64,000 nt of DNA from Coprinellus micaceus. Its lineage: Eukaryota; Basidiomycota; Agaricomycetes; Agaricales; Psathyrellaceae. Within the stretch, counting starts at the first letter, position 1, and each line of letters opens with the position of its first letter. Position numbers and translations under genes: made by a program. The notes below the pieces were generated by a model. It was not told the origin of the DNA, ran no database searches, and saw only the letters and a program-made list of their open reading frames with translations. The stretch covers positions 1,426,001-1,490,000 of the forward strand of contig OX596338.1 of assembly GCA_951394405.1 (NCBI GenBank). Direction: 5' to 3'. Below, one piece after another: positions 44,965-57,016 of the stretch.

Positions 44965-47900
44965 ATGGCGACTATGCAGGCTCACGCCACGGCGGTTAAC
45001 ACGCAGCTCATGACCAGAAGCCAAAGCTTGGCCGCGGTACATACACTCTTGCGTGCGGGGCTGTCGTGCATCACCTTCCTCAGGTAAGTCGACGACGACT
45101 ATATGCGCATATACGCACTCAACCCATGCAAATCCTCGTATAGGAACTTGCTCCCCGAGGATAACTTCACAGAGAGTACGTCGCCTTCGTCCTGAAGACC
45201 TTCGTCGTTTAATCGTACACTTAGGCCATTTGACGACGTCGGACGAGTCCTTTCCTGCCACCTCTTCTCATCAGTCAGACGGGACCCCCTGGGCCACCGG
45301 CACGCGTACCAAGGTGAATGGCTTCAAGATCAAGGTATGTATGCGCCCCTAGTGTGGCTCGTCGTCATCTCCGACCTTACATTACGCAGACCCTCACTCG
45401 AGGGTACACAAACGAAGCGGATCGCCTTTTGAACTATTTGGTGAGCCGCTTGCATCTAGTGCGTTGTCCCGCACTCGCTGAAACCCTAGCAGGAGAAAGG
45501 GATATTCGACGCCCTCGAGAAGCAGTACCTCAGGAGCTTTATCTTCGCTGTGTATTTGGTAGGTCGTACCCGCTTATCCGCATACAGGTGCTCATATATC
45601 CGTCGATATAGGACAGCAAAGACCCGAACAAGTTTAGATCACTCTCTCTCCCGCTTGGAGCACACGTTACTGACTAGACACTGCCCAGCATCGTCGAGGC
45701 CTACACCTTTAACTTTAAGGTAGGCTTCAAAGCTCCTTAGCGATCTAGCATGTCTGACACTTGTACCCAGTATTACAACCTTGGTGGTGGCGGTGGCGCC
45801 GTGCCCATCATGAGTCTCGGCGAAGACCTACAGAACATGACCTTGGATGGGCGCCGTAGCACCAAGCAGATCGACCCTGTGGAAGACGCCATCCAAAAGG
45901 GCAGAGCTCCTACGATTGGGGACGTGAAGAAGAGCTTGAGAGTATGTGTAGCGCTTTCCCTTCCCCCTACCCGATGCTCATACCCCTGCGTAGACGATGA
46001 TGAAGACCCTCATCCAGGCTATCACCCATATGGACGAGTTGCCCCGGCACCGCTTCGCTACCTTCAAACTCTTCTACACCGACATCACCCCTCCCGACTA
46101 CGAGCCTCCGAACTTTCAACCCGGTGATGAGCAGAAAGACAAGTGGTATTTCATGACCCATAATCTCGAGGAAGTCCCAGACCGATTCAGTGTGGGGAAT
46201 CTCGACTGCGGATATCATTCGTGCGTACCACTATGCCACCTTATGCGCGACCGTCTGATATCCTTGCTAGGGTCAATCTCAAGGTGACCTCGATCGCAAC
46301 GTATCTTCCCTCTCGCAGTAAGGATGATATACCCTTCGCCGGGACAGTCTCTGGCGCCCTGGCGAAAGGCATTCCCAATGATGAAGTCTTGTCAACCGCG
46401 AGGCAAGCCGAAGAACAGCAGGACGATGCGAAGGCTCGCAACCTTGCGTGGTCCACCGAGGACGATGTCGCGGGTTCAGATGAGGACGCTGAAGGCGAAC
46501 CTGACACTGGCGACGCGGAATACATCTTGCGCGCCGACGGGTCATATGAAAAGATCGTGGAGGTCTCCGCGGACGTCACCAGCCATGAGAAATTCGTGCC
46601 TGTAGGCATTCGAAATGAGGATGGGGAGATTGAGGCGCTTCCAAAAGCTCCTGTGTCCGCCGAGACGCAGCAGGAAGCTCACTTTGCCGGCATAGCCGAA
46701 CGGATCCCAACCCGTCTCAAGGAAATCGTGCGTTTCTAAGGCTTCCTCCTTGTAGCGATCCTTTTAGCTGATTGCTATCCATAGAACGCCGGAAACACCC
46801 CCAACGCTGTTCCCGTCGAGGAGACCCAAGCTATCATCGAGACACAGCCAATGACCATGGAATCTGAGAGCCACGGTGCATTCACCTTCAACCTCCGACC
46901 ACCCGCTCGGCATGCAGTGCCTCCTCGAGTGCTATCGGACACCACCTTGCCCCCTTCCAACCTCGCTATGGAATTGGACTCTCCGATGTCGAGCGTCCCA
47001 CCCAGTCCGGCCCGCAGCTTTGCTGTCAGAGGTGGGGAGAGCCCCATCGATCGCGACCCAACGCCCGTCCCGCACGACGCAGAGATGCTCGGTAGGTCCC
47101 CATGTCCCCTATATGTGCAATAGACTCGGCTTACTATGTGGATCAGACCTCGAGACTCAACCAACAGGCATGGACTCACAGCTCGTCGACTCTATCAAGT
47201 CGTTCAGCCTCAACCCTTCTCAGCCATCAGCGAAGGCTTCTGGGAAGGCCCCAGCTTTGTTCTCATCCCCTCTCCGGAAGGGAACCCCCGGGAAGGACCT
47301 CGGCATGCAATGTGACTGCAATGTGTCTGTGAGTACTCAGGTAGACACCGTTGAAGCACAGGTATTCTCTAACAAGGCTTTAGATTGAAGATGATGGCTG
47401 CTTCTGTGAGGGAGGTTGCGGAAAGTGGTACCATATCTGGTTAGTCTTCCCTAGCAAGGCTCGATTTGAGATTCTCTGACAGTAGGCCTCGTGGTTTACT
47501 TGGCTCAGGTGCAATGGATATCACTCGACGGACGATCCAAGGCTCCCAGCAAAGTTTGTCTGCTACGATTGTCGCCTCAAGGCTGACACTACGTCTTGGT
47601 ACATGATCAAGGACAGCGTCTATCCTCAGATTATGGAAAAGTGGAGGGACCTTGCGACGTTTAGGTTCGTTGCTACCACCCGATACATCCGCGACGAGCT
47701 TACCCGGCTTGACTTCTAGACGTGCTATCAAAGTCGCCGAAAATACCAAGGTTATCACGGCCGCTGTATTCGCCAAGGCGTTCGGTGAGCGATCACTTTG
47801 AGGTGTTCAGTTCAACGCCTGACCGACTCTGTACAGACAATGACTCGAGCCTCGCTCGCGGGCTGATGAAGCAACTTGAGGAAGAAGGTCCGTTTCCCTC

Positions 47901-48489
47901 GCCTCAGACCACCCAGCGCAGTAGCTGACAGCGACTTAGATTATATTCACGCGTTGACGACAGTGACGGACGAGTTTGGGCTGACAACTGAGACCCGCGA
48001 TACTCGTTCCAAGAGCGGCAAGGGGAGGGAAAAGAAGGCCAAGTCGAGAAAGACTGCGCAGAAGTCCAGATTTACGTTCAACAAGCAGGTCAAGGCGCAC
48101 CAGAAGTACAAGGATCATTTCACTCCCGACCCGGAGGTCGAGTCCAGGATGCTGGGCTTAGATAACTTGGTTCGTCGTTGGTCCTACCTATATATCCTTT
48201 TTAATGACGTCCGCCACAACCACAGAGCAAGTTCAAGGCTGAAAATGACTCGCGACTCGTCTCTCGGGCGAAAGGAATGAGCAGTGCCCAGCCTCTCCCG
48301 AATCCGATCCAGCCTATGAACATCGAGATTCTCCCAGTCGAGACCCAGACGCAAGCTCAGGAGGAAACACAGTTACTCCCGGTCAAGAATGAGTACAACC
48401 AAAAGCGCGCAGCACCGTTCTCTCACCTGGATAGGGCTGCAAAGAAGATGAAGATCTCCCTAGCGCTTGGAATCGACCTTGCCGAATAG
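44965..48489 (+). CDS. HOP1: Meiotic chromosome-axis HORMA protein Hop1 with PHD-type finger
   Basis: Hop1 loads on meiotic chromosome axes, promotes interhomologue recombination and recruits Mek1 kinase. The N-terminal HORMA domain includes QSLAAVHTLLRAGLSCITFLR, TRGYTNEADRLLNYLEKGIFDA (safety-belt region follows), FNFKYYNLG and ITPPDYEPPNFQPG. A long acidic and Pro/Ser-rich linker with several SQ/TQ sites (for example EETQA) follows. The C-terminal half has a PHD-like zinc finger, CDCNVS then DGCFCEGGCGKWYHIWC and FVCYDCRL, and helical segments consistent with the chromatin-binding region described in fungal Hop1. It ends FSHLDRAAKKMKISLALGID, a possible closure-motif area. Many short introns are needed. 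The start gives MATMQAHATAVNTQ. Confidence 0.9.
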
Positions 48490-48960
48490 GCGCCGGAACC
48501 TACCCTAAACAACAAATCATGTGATGTTCTCGTCAACTACAAATTTTCACATTCGGCCCTGCTCTTCTCTTCACCCCTTCTGGCTCTTCCTTCGTCAAGT
48601 ATGCATCTGGTTGCTTGGTGAGCGTAGCTGGGAGGACCTCGCAGGAGATGAAGTAATGGTGCAAGGCATAGACTACACCTCCGTATCTCCCATGCACAGC
48701 TCCCCCACTGCGTCCTGGGCTCGTTAGCGTGGTGCACATCCTTAGACTAGTTTTTGTTTCTGAATCGAAATGTCTTTTTTGCTCCCAACCACCTGTGCTC
48801 TTCCGTCGAAAGGAACGTATCGAGCTCTGCAGAACAATTCGCAGCTCCCTGACATTGGCCTTGAACTTGAAGTCGGGGATTATCATTCGTAATCCCACCC
48901 CTTTGGGCCAATTAGCCCCTTTCTTCGAACCATACTGACCGTTCGACCACGACGACCACG
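48490..48960. other. Intergenic region between HOP1 and DOA1 (471 bp)
   Basis: Both genes run left to right, so this holds a 3' UTR followed by a promoter. Pyrimidine-rich stretches near 48550-48600 fit promoter or 3' UTR sequence. No coding frame or RNA gene is convincing. Confidence 0.4.
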
Positions 48961-51900
48961 ATGCCTTACAAATTATCCTCAATCCTGTCCCTGCACAGTT
49001 CAGACGTTCGTCCTTGGAAACTCCCCGAACGAGCTCCCCTGCTGATCTATTCATCTCTGCCAGGTGCGAGACGTAACTTCACCAACGAACGACATTGTCC
49101 TCTCTGTGTCTCGCGACGCAACGGCAATCGCTTGGAATCGCACCTCGGATGGATTCACCCCAGAGCACGTTCTGAAGGCAGGGTCTCGTTACGTGAACTC
49201 GGTAGCGTACATCTCACCAACGGCGGAGGCTCCCAAAGGTGCGCCTGAATGTCGACCGCGACGCGTCATCGGCTAATTAACGAACACGCTGCAGGTTACG
49301 CGGTGACCGGCGGACAGGATACAGTTGTCAATATATTCAACCTCGCGAATCCCAAGGCTGATCCTGACTTTACGCTTGTGGGACATACCGAGAACGTGTG
49401 TGCTCTGGATGCCAGTGCTTCGGGCACGATCATCTCTGGTTCATGGGACAAGTGAGTGGCTACATCTGTGTCTACGGGCCCCTCTAATGGGCGTGCACGA
49501 AGGACAGCTAAAGTCTGGAAAAACTTTGAGTTGGCGCACGAGTTGAAAGGACATGAATATTCGGTCTGGGCAGTATTGGTTGTGGAAGAGGATCAATACC
49601 TCACAGGTGAGCAATGCCCCTACCTGAATGGCTGCAAATCGCGTTCCTAAAACCCCGTTGTAAGGTTCTGCGGACAAGACAATCAAGCTTTGGCAAGGAC
49701 ACAAAACGATCAACACCTTCAAAGGGCACACGGATGCCGTTCGTGGGCTCGCTATCGTCCCAGATCTTGGCTTTGCGTCTTGTTCGAACGATAGTGAAGT
49801 CAGGGTGTGGACACTGGGAGGAGACCTGATCTATTCTCTCTCTGGGCATACATCCTTCGTCTATAGCCTATCTGTCCTCCCCAGTGGCAATATTGTATCT
49901 TCTGGAGAGGATCGGACTGTGCGTGTTTGGGAAGGTGCGCTGCAGTAGTCATCACTCGCTTTCAGCTGCTTACAATCTTCAGGCGACGAATGCACTCAGA
50001 CCATTGTTCACCCTGCCATTTCCGTCTGGGCTGTATCAAGTATGCCCAACGGTGACATCGTGACTGGCTGCAGCGATGGTGTTGTTCGTGTGTTCAGCGC
50101 AGTGGAGGAGAGATGGGCCTCTGCCGAGGACCTGAAGACCTATGACGATCAAGTAGCGAGCCAGGCTCTCCCTTCGCATCAGATTGGAGACGTGAAGAAG
50201 AGCGACCTGCCTGGCCCTGAGGCGCTCTCAGCTCCAGGTGAGTCTTCGTACTGGGATCTCGGTATAACTTACTGATACCGTCGTCAGGCAAAAAACCTGG
50301 GGAGGTGAAGATGGTCAAGAGGGACGATGTGGTCGAAGCCCACCAGTGGGACAGCGCGAGCGGTTCTTGGCAGAAGATCGGAGACGTCGTCGATGCCGTT
50401 GGTCAAGGTCGGAAGCAACTTTACCAGGGCAAGGAATACGACTACGTTTTCGACGTCGACATTCAGGATGGTGTCCCTCCCCTCAAACTTCCTTACAATG
50501 TTTCTGGTACGCATCACACATTCTATGGATCATGGTCTGTTACTAACTGCCAAGCAGAGAACCCTTACATGGCGGCACAACGATTCCTCCAGAACAACGA
50601 GTTGGAGATGTCATACATCGACCAGGTAGTGAAATTTATTGAGAAAAATACTGCTGGCGTCCAGCTCGGCACCGGGGGTGAAGAGTACCAAGACCCTTTC
50701 ACCGGTACGGCCCATGAAAATTCCTCCGAGGAATGAAGCTAACTCCGCCACGCAGGTGCCTCTAGGTACCGAACCAACCCTACGGCAGCACAAGGCTCGG
50801 CGTCGACGGAGTACATGGACCCGTTCACTGGGGCATCGCGCTACCGTGCTCAGCCAACAGCCCCAGCCCCAGCCCCAGCCCCTGCCCCCATGAGCACTGA
50901 CTACTCTGATCCGTTCACAGGCGCGTCGAGGTATACTCCTGCAGCGCCCTCCCCTGCCCCGCCGAAGTCCGTATCTCCGCCGTCGCAAAAGGTCCTACCT
51001 GTCGTAAGTTTTGATAACATCCTTTTGTTTTGACTGTGTGGCTAAGTTCCCTTTAGTCCAAGGCCGTGACCTTCAAGCAAGCCAACGTCCCCGCGATGCA
51101 GAGCAAGATCCTTCAATTCAACGACGCTTTGAAACATGAGATTGTGCGTTCTCACGACAAGGGAGCTAAAACGCCAACTGACTTCGAAGTCCAGTCCACC
51201 TCGAATCTTGCAGCATACCCCGACGAGAGTGCCGCTCTAACCGAGATCTTTGCAGATCTCGAAGGCCTCACTGCCACGCCTCCTCGTCGCAAAGTCAGCT
51301 CGTTAGCCCCAGCCCACATTGAGTCAGTCATATCCATCCTTGAGAGGTGGCCTGCGACACAGCGTTTCCCTGTCATCGATCTTGGGAGGCTGCTCCTCTC
51401 ATTCAGCGGCCCAGCCTTCAAGGCACCAGGCCTCCGGGAGAAGTTCGTTGAGGCTCTGTTCAAGGCGTCGGACTGGAATACTGCTTGGACATCTCCCATT
51501 CCGAAGACACGGGAGACGAACACCTTGTTGCTGTTCAGGAGTTTGGCTAACGTGTTCGGCGAGAAAGTGGATCTTCCTAGTTCATGGGTGGTCAGGGTGA
51601 GTTCGTTCTCTCTCATGAACGTTGATATGTTGTTTAATCCTTGATAGTTATTCGAGAGCCTTGGCGAGGCGCCGTACCCGCTCTTCAACAAGAACCAGAG
51701 AGTTGCGTTAGCGACGGTGCTCTTCAAGTAGGTACTGCACTGATTCCTAGGCGGTTGATTTGCTTATGGCCTCCTTTCAGCATCTCCGTGCTTGGAGTTT
51801 CGTCTCCTCTGGACGCTGGCATTCAGGACCAGCTCATCCTTTCTTTGTTGGGACTCCTGACTTCAGAAACCACCGACTCAGAGGCCGCATACCGCGCGTT

Positions 51901-52119
51901 GGTTGCTATCGGTAACCTTGTAGGGCTGGTTTCTGCTCCTCCCCAACTCTTGCTGAGATATTTCTTTTACTCCAGGCATACACTGCGAAGCAATCAGGCC
52001 GATCCCTTGGGTCCGACGTGGCGACCCAACTCAAGCCCCTTCTTCGCTCTGTCGCCTCAACGTTCTCTGAGGACCGCATTAGGGGGATTTCAGCCGAGGT
52101 ATTCGTTCTCCTCGTCTAG
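48961..52119 (+). CDS. DOA1: Doa1/Ufd3 (PLAA), Cdc48 ubiquitin adaptor
   Basis: PLAA/Doa1 links ubiquitin to Cdc48/p97 and keeps free ubiquitin levels up. The N-terminal beta-propeller has about seven WD40 repeats (VLSVSRDATAIAWNR, ISGSWDKTAKVWKNF, TGSADKTIKLWQGHK, SSGEDRTVRVWEG, TGCSDGVVRVFSA). The PFU ubiquitin-binding domain follows (HQWDSASGSWQKIGDVVDA, YDYVFDVDIQDG, NVSENPYMAAQRFL). A Pro/Ala linker contains repeated DPFTGASRY motifs, as in the animal protein. The C-terminal PUL/armadillo domain begins VTFKQANVPAMQSKILQFND and ends EDRIRGISAEVFVLLV with TAG at 52117-52119. Introns are short and canonical. Family membership is certain because propeller, PFU and PUL occur in this order. 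Confidence 0.95.
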
Positions 52120-52629
52120 GTGCAACAGCTCTAATAGATCTACCTACTTCACATGGGCTTCCACCATTACTGGCCGGGTGCGTCACGGATGCCAATGCCT
52201 GGCCTGTTGCTGCTGCTCAGGAGGTTTTTATTTTCGTTTGGGCTACGCAGTTCTGGCTTTTGACCTTACTTTGCTTGACTGTCGTGAACTTAGTCATTGT
52301 ACAACGCGAAACCGAACCAGGAAGATGCCCGTCCTACGCTGAACCCCGGGCCAACCTTTCGGTACCTTAGTGCTCGCCCTTTTAAGCGCCCGGTGTCAAG
52401 TTTCCCACGCTCGGACGAGTCAGAGCTTGTGATCACGACTGCGGAGAGCCAAGTTGAAGCCTCTTGAAGTAAGGGGCCAGCTTCCCATCGTATTGCAACA
52501 TACTCGGTATCCTAACTTCCCAACATCGAACATCTTTCCATCATTGAGTGATGCGAAACGCGTTTATCGTGCGCTCGTGCTTTCCAACCCTTCTTCTCAT
52601 CATCAGGCTCCCCTGCCGTCGTAGGCATC
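52120..52629. other. Intergenic region upstream of the histidine phosphatase (510 bp)
   Basis: This is the space after the DOA1 stop on the same strand as the next gene. Frames that continue DOA1 in other phases run to about 52340, but they carry no recognisable C-terminal motif. I see no RNA gene. Confidence 0.4.
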
Positions 52630-53499
52630 ATGGCGATACTCTTAAAAGTCTACATTGTCAGACATGGTGAAACCACTTCCAACAAGGACGGGACCATCCA
52701 GGGCCACTTAGATACCGCGTTGAACGAAGAGGGTCTTCGACAAGCTACCCTCCTCGCCCAAAGACTGAAGAGTAACCCCATTCATATTGCCTACACCAGC
52801 GATCTCCAGAGGGCGAAGGAGGTATGCTTTTCAGAGTTTCTCCACTCGCACCAAGCCGCACTGATTCCGGTGCTTTTGGTACCAGACAGCCGAAGCCATT
52901 TTAAAGCACCACCCAGGGGTTTCCCTTCATGAACGGGAAGACATGCGCGAACGGGTGGGGTGGTCCCTTAATTGAGATGCCTCTGCGATTCTGACTGTGG
53001 TCCCTGCATATGATAGTTCATGGGAACCCTCCAGGGGTTGAAACTACCATCGATGGTACGGAAGGCTATCATGCGAGACGACGCTACAATCGAGACGACA
53101 GAGAGGCTCGGCCATCGAGCGCTCGCTTGGTGGAAAGATGAGATTATGCCCCTGGCTCGAGAGTCAAGAAAAGAGCTTTCCAATGGAACAGAGCCTACCA
53201 CGATAAACGTGCTCGCAGCCTCTCATGGAGGGTGGATAAGCACGTTTTTCAATTCTGCAATAGCACAAGGGCTTGTCGCGCTCGCCCCAGGGGTTTCGCC
53301 CACAAGGTGTTGGAACACCTCAGTCTCCATCGTCGAGATCGACGAAACGCTGAAGGGATCTGTCACGACATATGCGGACGTATCGCATTTGCTGAGGAAG
53401 GCTGTAGTGGAAACGAATGTGGACGAGGTGGGGGCTGATTCTACCCCAAATGGTGAGGAGAGTGGTGCAAGTGCATCTGGACAGGGTTCAAGTGGGTGA
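52630..53499 (+). CDS. Histidine phosphatase family protein (phosphoglycerate mutase-like)
   Basis: The start MAILLKVYIVRHGETTSNKD carries the RHGE catalytic signature of the branch that includes TIGAR/cobC-like phosphatases. TDLQRAKET-type sequence follows (here TSDLQRAKE, then an intron), and the second catalytic His is in NVLAASHGGWISTFF. The middle (HEREDMRERFMGTLQG) matches small-molecule phosphatases rather than true glycolytic mutase. The C-terminal 40 residues are acidic and Ser/Gly-rich (NGEESGASASGQGSSG) and likely disordered. The substrate cannot be told from sequence. At least two short introns are present, one ending just before FMGTLQG. Confidence 0.85.
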
Positions 53500-53885
53500 G
53501 CCTGGTGGTTGTCGACCGCGGACTGTATTTTCATAACGACTCGGAGCGGTATCATATCGTGGGTTTGGATTCGGGTTTTAAGAAGGACCCGGGGGACTAG
53601 CCAAATGATATAGCTGGGGAGGTCAGTTCAGCGGCCGAGTCAAAAATCCAGAGGTATTGATTCGCAGGAGTCTTTCGCCCCACTTAACTGAATTATGCTC
53701 TCTATCACTGTCAGTGGTGAAAGGACGAAGCGCGCTGCGAGATAGGGGCTTGACCCCCATATGTGGTTGGCGCCCGCTTAGTAATCAGAGCACTGACCTG
53801 GGGGGGCCCCTCCTAGGTTCCCTTTGCTCCTCACCTTCATGTTGTATACCACCCTTGTCACGACCATTTACGCCGCACATAAATC
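53500..53885. other. Intergenic region upstream of the myotubularin gene (386 bp)
   Basis: Probably a 3' UTR followed by a promoter, both for plus-strand genes. A hydrophobic plus-strand frame that starts at 53824 overlaps the myotubularin start in another frame and is rejected. No RNA gene is seen. Confidence 0.4.
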
Positions 53886-56805
53886 ATGGACTCGATCCGC
53901 ATTCCCAAAGTATGTTGAGCGGTTGAACGCTGAAAAGAATCTTGTTCATTTATCGCAGGTAGAGCAAGTTGCATACACCAAGTCTGGAAGGACGTCCATC
54001 GGGACACTACATCTCACTGCGCACCATCTCATCTTCCATTACAACGAGGATGATGAGGATAAGGAGCTGTGGGTGAGTGGGCAATGCGATTTAGTCCTTT
54101 AGTTCGCGCTCACGAGCTCTTGATAGATTCCATACCCTCTCATATCACTCGTCACCCGCCTTCCTCAAAATCTCCAGGGCCAGTCGCCTTTGAGCTTCCA
54201 CACCCGGACGTTTGAAAGCTTTGCCTTCACGTTCGACAAGGATTTAAACTCCTTGGACGTCTTTGAGAGTGTCAAGGAGTTAACCGTCGCAAGTATGAGC
54301 AGTTCCGGCTATGTCGCTCGGTGTTCTTACATCTCGCAGCATCCGTGACGCAACTGTACGCCTTCTTCTACACGCCCAATCCCCCATTGCCCACGAATAT
54401 TGGGTGGTCGATATATTCTCCCCGGGAAGAGTTTGGTCGCATGGGTGTTGGAACACGAACCAAGGCATGGCGCTTTACCGATATCAACAAAGATTATTCG
54501 GTACGGTCTATCATTCTACTTGGGTCCCTGGGTTGACATCCTCGAAGTTCTGCTCTACATACCCCTCTCGCCTTGTAGTCCCAACGAGAATCAGCGACAC
54601 CACTCTTCAATATGCCTCCAAATACCGAAGTAAATGTCGCATACCCACCTTGACTTATTTGCACTGGGCCAACTATGTCCGTTGCTCGTTCACTGCTTCT
54701 TTGTGATATCATTGACGTTGTGTTAGGGCACTCTTACGAGGTCAAGCCAGCCCATGGTCGGGATCACGCAGAATCGCTCTGTGCAGGACGAAAAACTGAT
54801 CGAGGCCGTCTTCCAATCCCACTGGAACCCTGACGCCCGGGCGGTCAACCGGGACGTCTATGGCGCCACCAGCACCAACCTCATTATTGACGCCCGGCCT
54901 ACCGTGAACGCCGTTGCCAACTCTGCGAAGGGGGCTGGAACAGAAAACATGGACCACTACAAGGATAGCAAGAAGGTCTACCTTGGCATCGACCATATCC
55001 ACACCATGCGAGAGTCGTTGAAGCAGGTTGTCGAGGCGCTTCGTGAGTCGGAGACACTGTCCGACTCTGTCGCAGACCCCACCGCACCGGTCTCGCTCCT
55101 TGATCGACAGGCTTTGCGGCGGTCAGGCTGGCTTCGACACATCTCCGCCATTCTGGAGGGTACAGTGATCATTGTGAAGAATGTGCACATCAATTCGTCG
55201 CACGTCCTGATCCACTGCTCCGATGGCTGGGACAGGACAGCCCAGCTGTCGGCCATGTCCCAGATATGCTTGGATCCCTACTACCGGACTATAAATGGGC
55301 TAGAGATTCTTATCGAGAAGGACTGGCTATCCTACGGGCACAAATTCCTCGATCGGTGCGGTCATCTATCCTCAGAAAAGTTCTTCCTCTCGCCAACGAC
55401 CACGGCCGAACCAGGCAGTGGCGCTGAGGCTGCGCAAGCCTTCTTCATATCCGTATCAAACCGATTCCAGTCCCAGAGTCATGTCAAGGAAACAAGTCCG
55501 ATCTTCCATCAGTTCCTCGAGGCCATCCGACAACTCCAGCGGCAGTTCCCCGAGCGTTTCGAATACAATGAGCGCTTCCTCCGACAATTGTACTACCACC
55601 TCTATGCGTGTCAATATGGCACGTTCCTATACAATTGCGAAAGGGAACGTAGAGTTGGTGATGGGGGTGGGCCTCCGCCATCTGAACAGACAATCAGCGT
55701 TTGGGACTTTTTCAATACCCCGCAGGAGGTGGCGTTGAATACGAACCCAACATACGACTCAACACTGGACGACCCCAAGGGACGCGACATGGGGGTCCTC
55801 ATTCCCAATTCCAAGGATGTGCGGTTCTGGAACGAACTGTATGGGCGAACCGACGAGGAGATGAGTGGGAGGCTGCTGCCTCCTCGCGGGCTAGAGGTTG
55901 TAGGTCCTGTTGAAGGTGCCGAAGACGATCCGGTGACTGACCGATCGCCAACGCCCTCAGGGGCAATCTCCACCTCACCGCCCACGTCGAATGCTGTGGT
56001 TGCTGCGTCGCAAACGCTGAGCCTGCCCACCTCGCCCCCTTCACGAAGTACGTCACCGTCGCTGGACAGGGGCTTAAACAACCTCTCGTTATCAGCACCA
56101 TCTCTTTCGGCACCTTCCGCGGGCGCGACGACGGGGCATGTGGGGCGGGACGGAATTTTAGGTCTGGGCACAAGGTCAACGCCGACTCGATCATACAGTA
56201 CATCAACATCGAATTCAGGCGCTTCATCTCCCAGGTGGAGTCGCTCGCCTGATATTTTGGCTGGGGTTTCCGGTGGGGGTGTCAAGTCGTTGTGGGGAAA
56301 GCTGTCGTCGAATGCGTCCACGGCCTTATCCGCCGCTCAAAGCGCGTACGTTGGCATTGCGAGGGATCTGATGAATACCAACGGCGGAGATGAAGGTTCT
56401 CCGCAGAAGACATCGGAGCTTCGTAGTCGAGATTCCCTGAGGGCGTGGGGTGAGGAAGGGTCGTCCTCGCGGTCGGCAGGGACACCTTCTACCCAGCCTG
56501 CACCTGCCCTGAACCTCACCAATCCCTGGGCCACGAACTCTACGTCCCGGACGCCAGCCAAGCCATCCCTGCTTGACGAGAACCCTTGGGGTGCACCTTC
56601 CCCTTTGAATCAGCCACGCGTCGAACCTACCCCGTCGGCGCCTATCGCTGAGCCTCTCAGTTCTTTGCCCCTCGACCCAACGATACCCTCGACGTTGCGC
56701 CAGAGCTCGCGATCGACAATGAAGCCGCCCTCGCGAGTGAAGACCCCGCCGACGGACGCGAAATCTGGGGCAAGCAGCGACCCTCTGGGGGTGGGTCTGT
56801 GGTAA
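53886..56805 (+). CDS. Myotubularin-related phosphoinositide 3-phosphatase
   Basis: Myotubularins dephosphorylate PI3P and PI(3,5)P2 on endosomes and vacuoles; Ymr1 is the yeast member. The start MDSIRIPK is followed by a 51-nt intron and VEQVAYTKSG-type sequence, giving the usual fungal N-terminus and PH-GRAM domain (IGTLHLTAHHLIFHYN). The phosphatase domain contains NIGWSIYSPREEFGRMG, WRFTDINKDYS, ITQNRSVQDEKLIEAVF and the catalytic loop VLIHCSDGWDRTAQL, with Cys and Arg of the CX5R motif intact. The last 320 residues after the core (from about GAEDDPVTDRSPTPSG) are Ser/Pro/Thr-rich and probably disordered. The longest exon (54754-56805) carries most of the enzyme without introns. Confidence 0.92.
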
Positions 56806-57016
56806 TGAGGGCACATGTAACATTAAATGATAGAGTGGTACGACAGGGTCTGGTATTGGATAGGGACACGTACAATGATATGTTGCGTTTCGCGGACAGG
56901 ATGCCCCTGCGATGGCGTGATATAGCGATGGCTTAGTCAGCCTGTGGTCTCCATAAAATTTGGAACTGTTGGACGAGAAATTGATATCCTCCCATCCCAT
57001 CCCCTCCTCACTCGCA

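Noticed and set aside
53824..54102. A hydrophobic frame as the N-terminus of the myotubularin
   Set aside because: The ATG at 53886 followed by a GTATGT intron gives MDSIRIPK-VEQVA, which matches fungal myotubularin N-termini.
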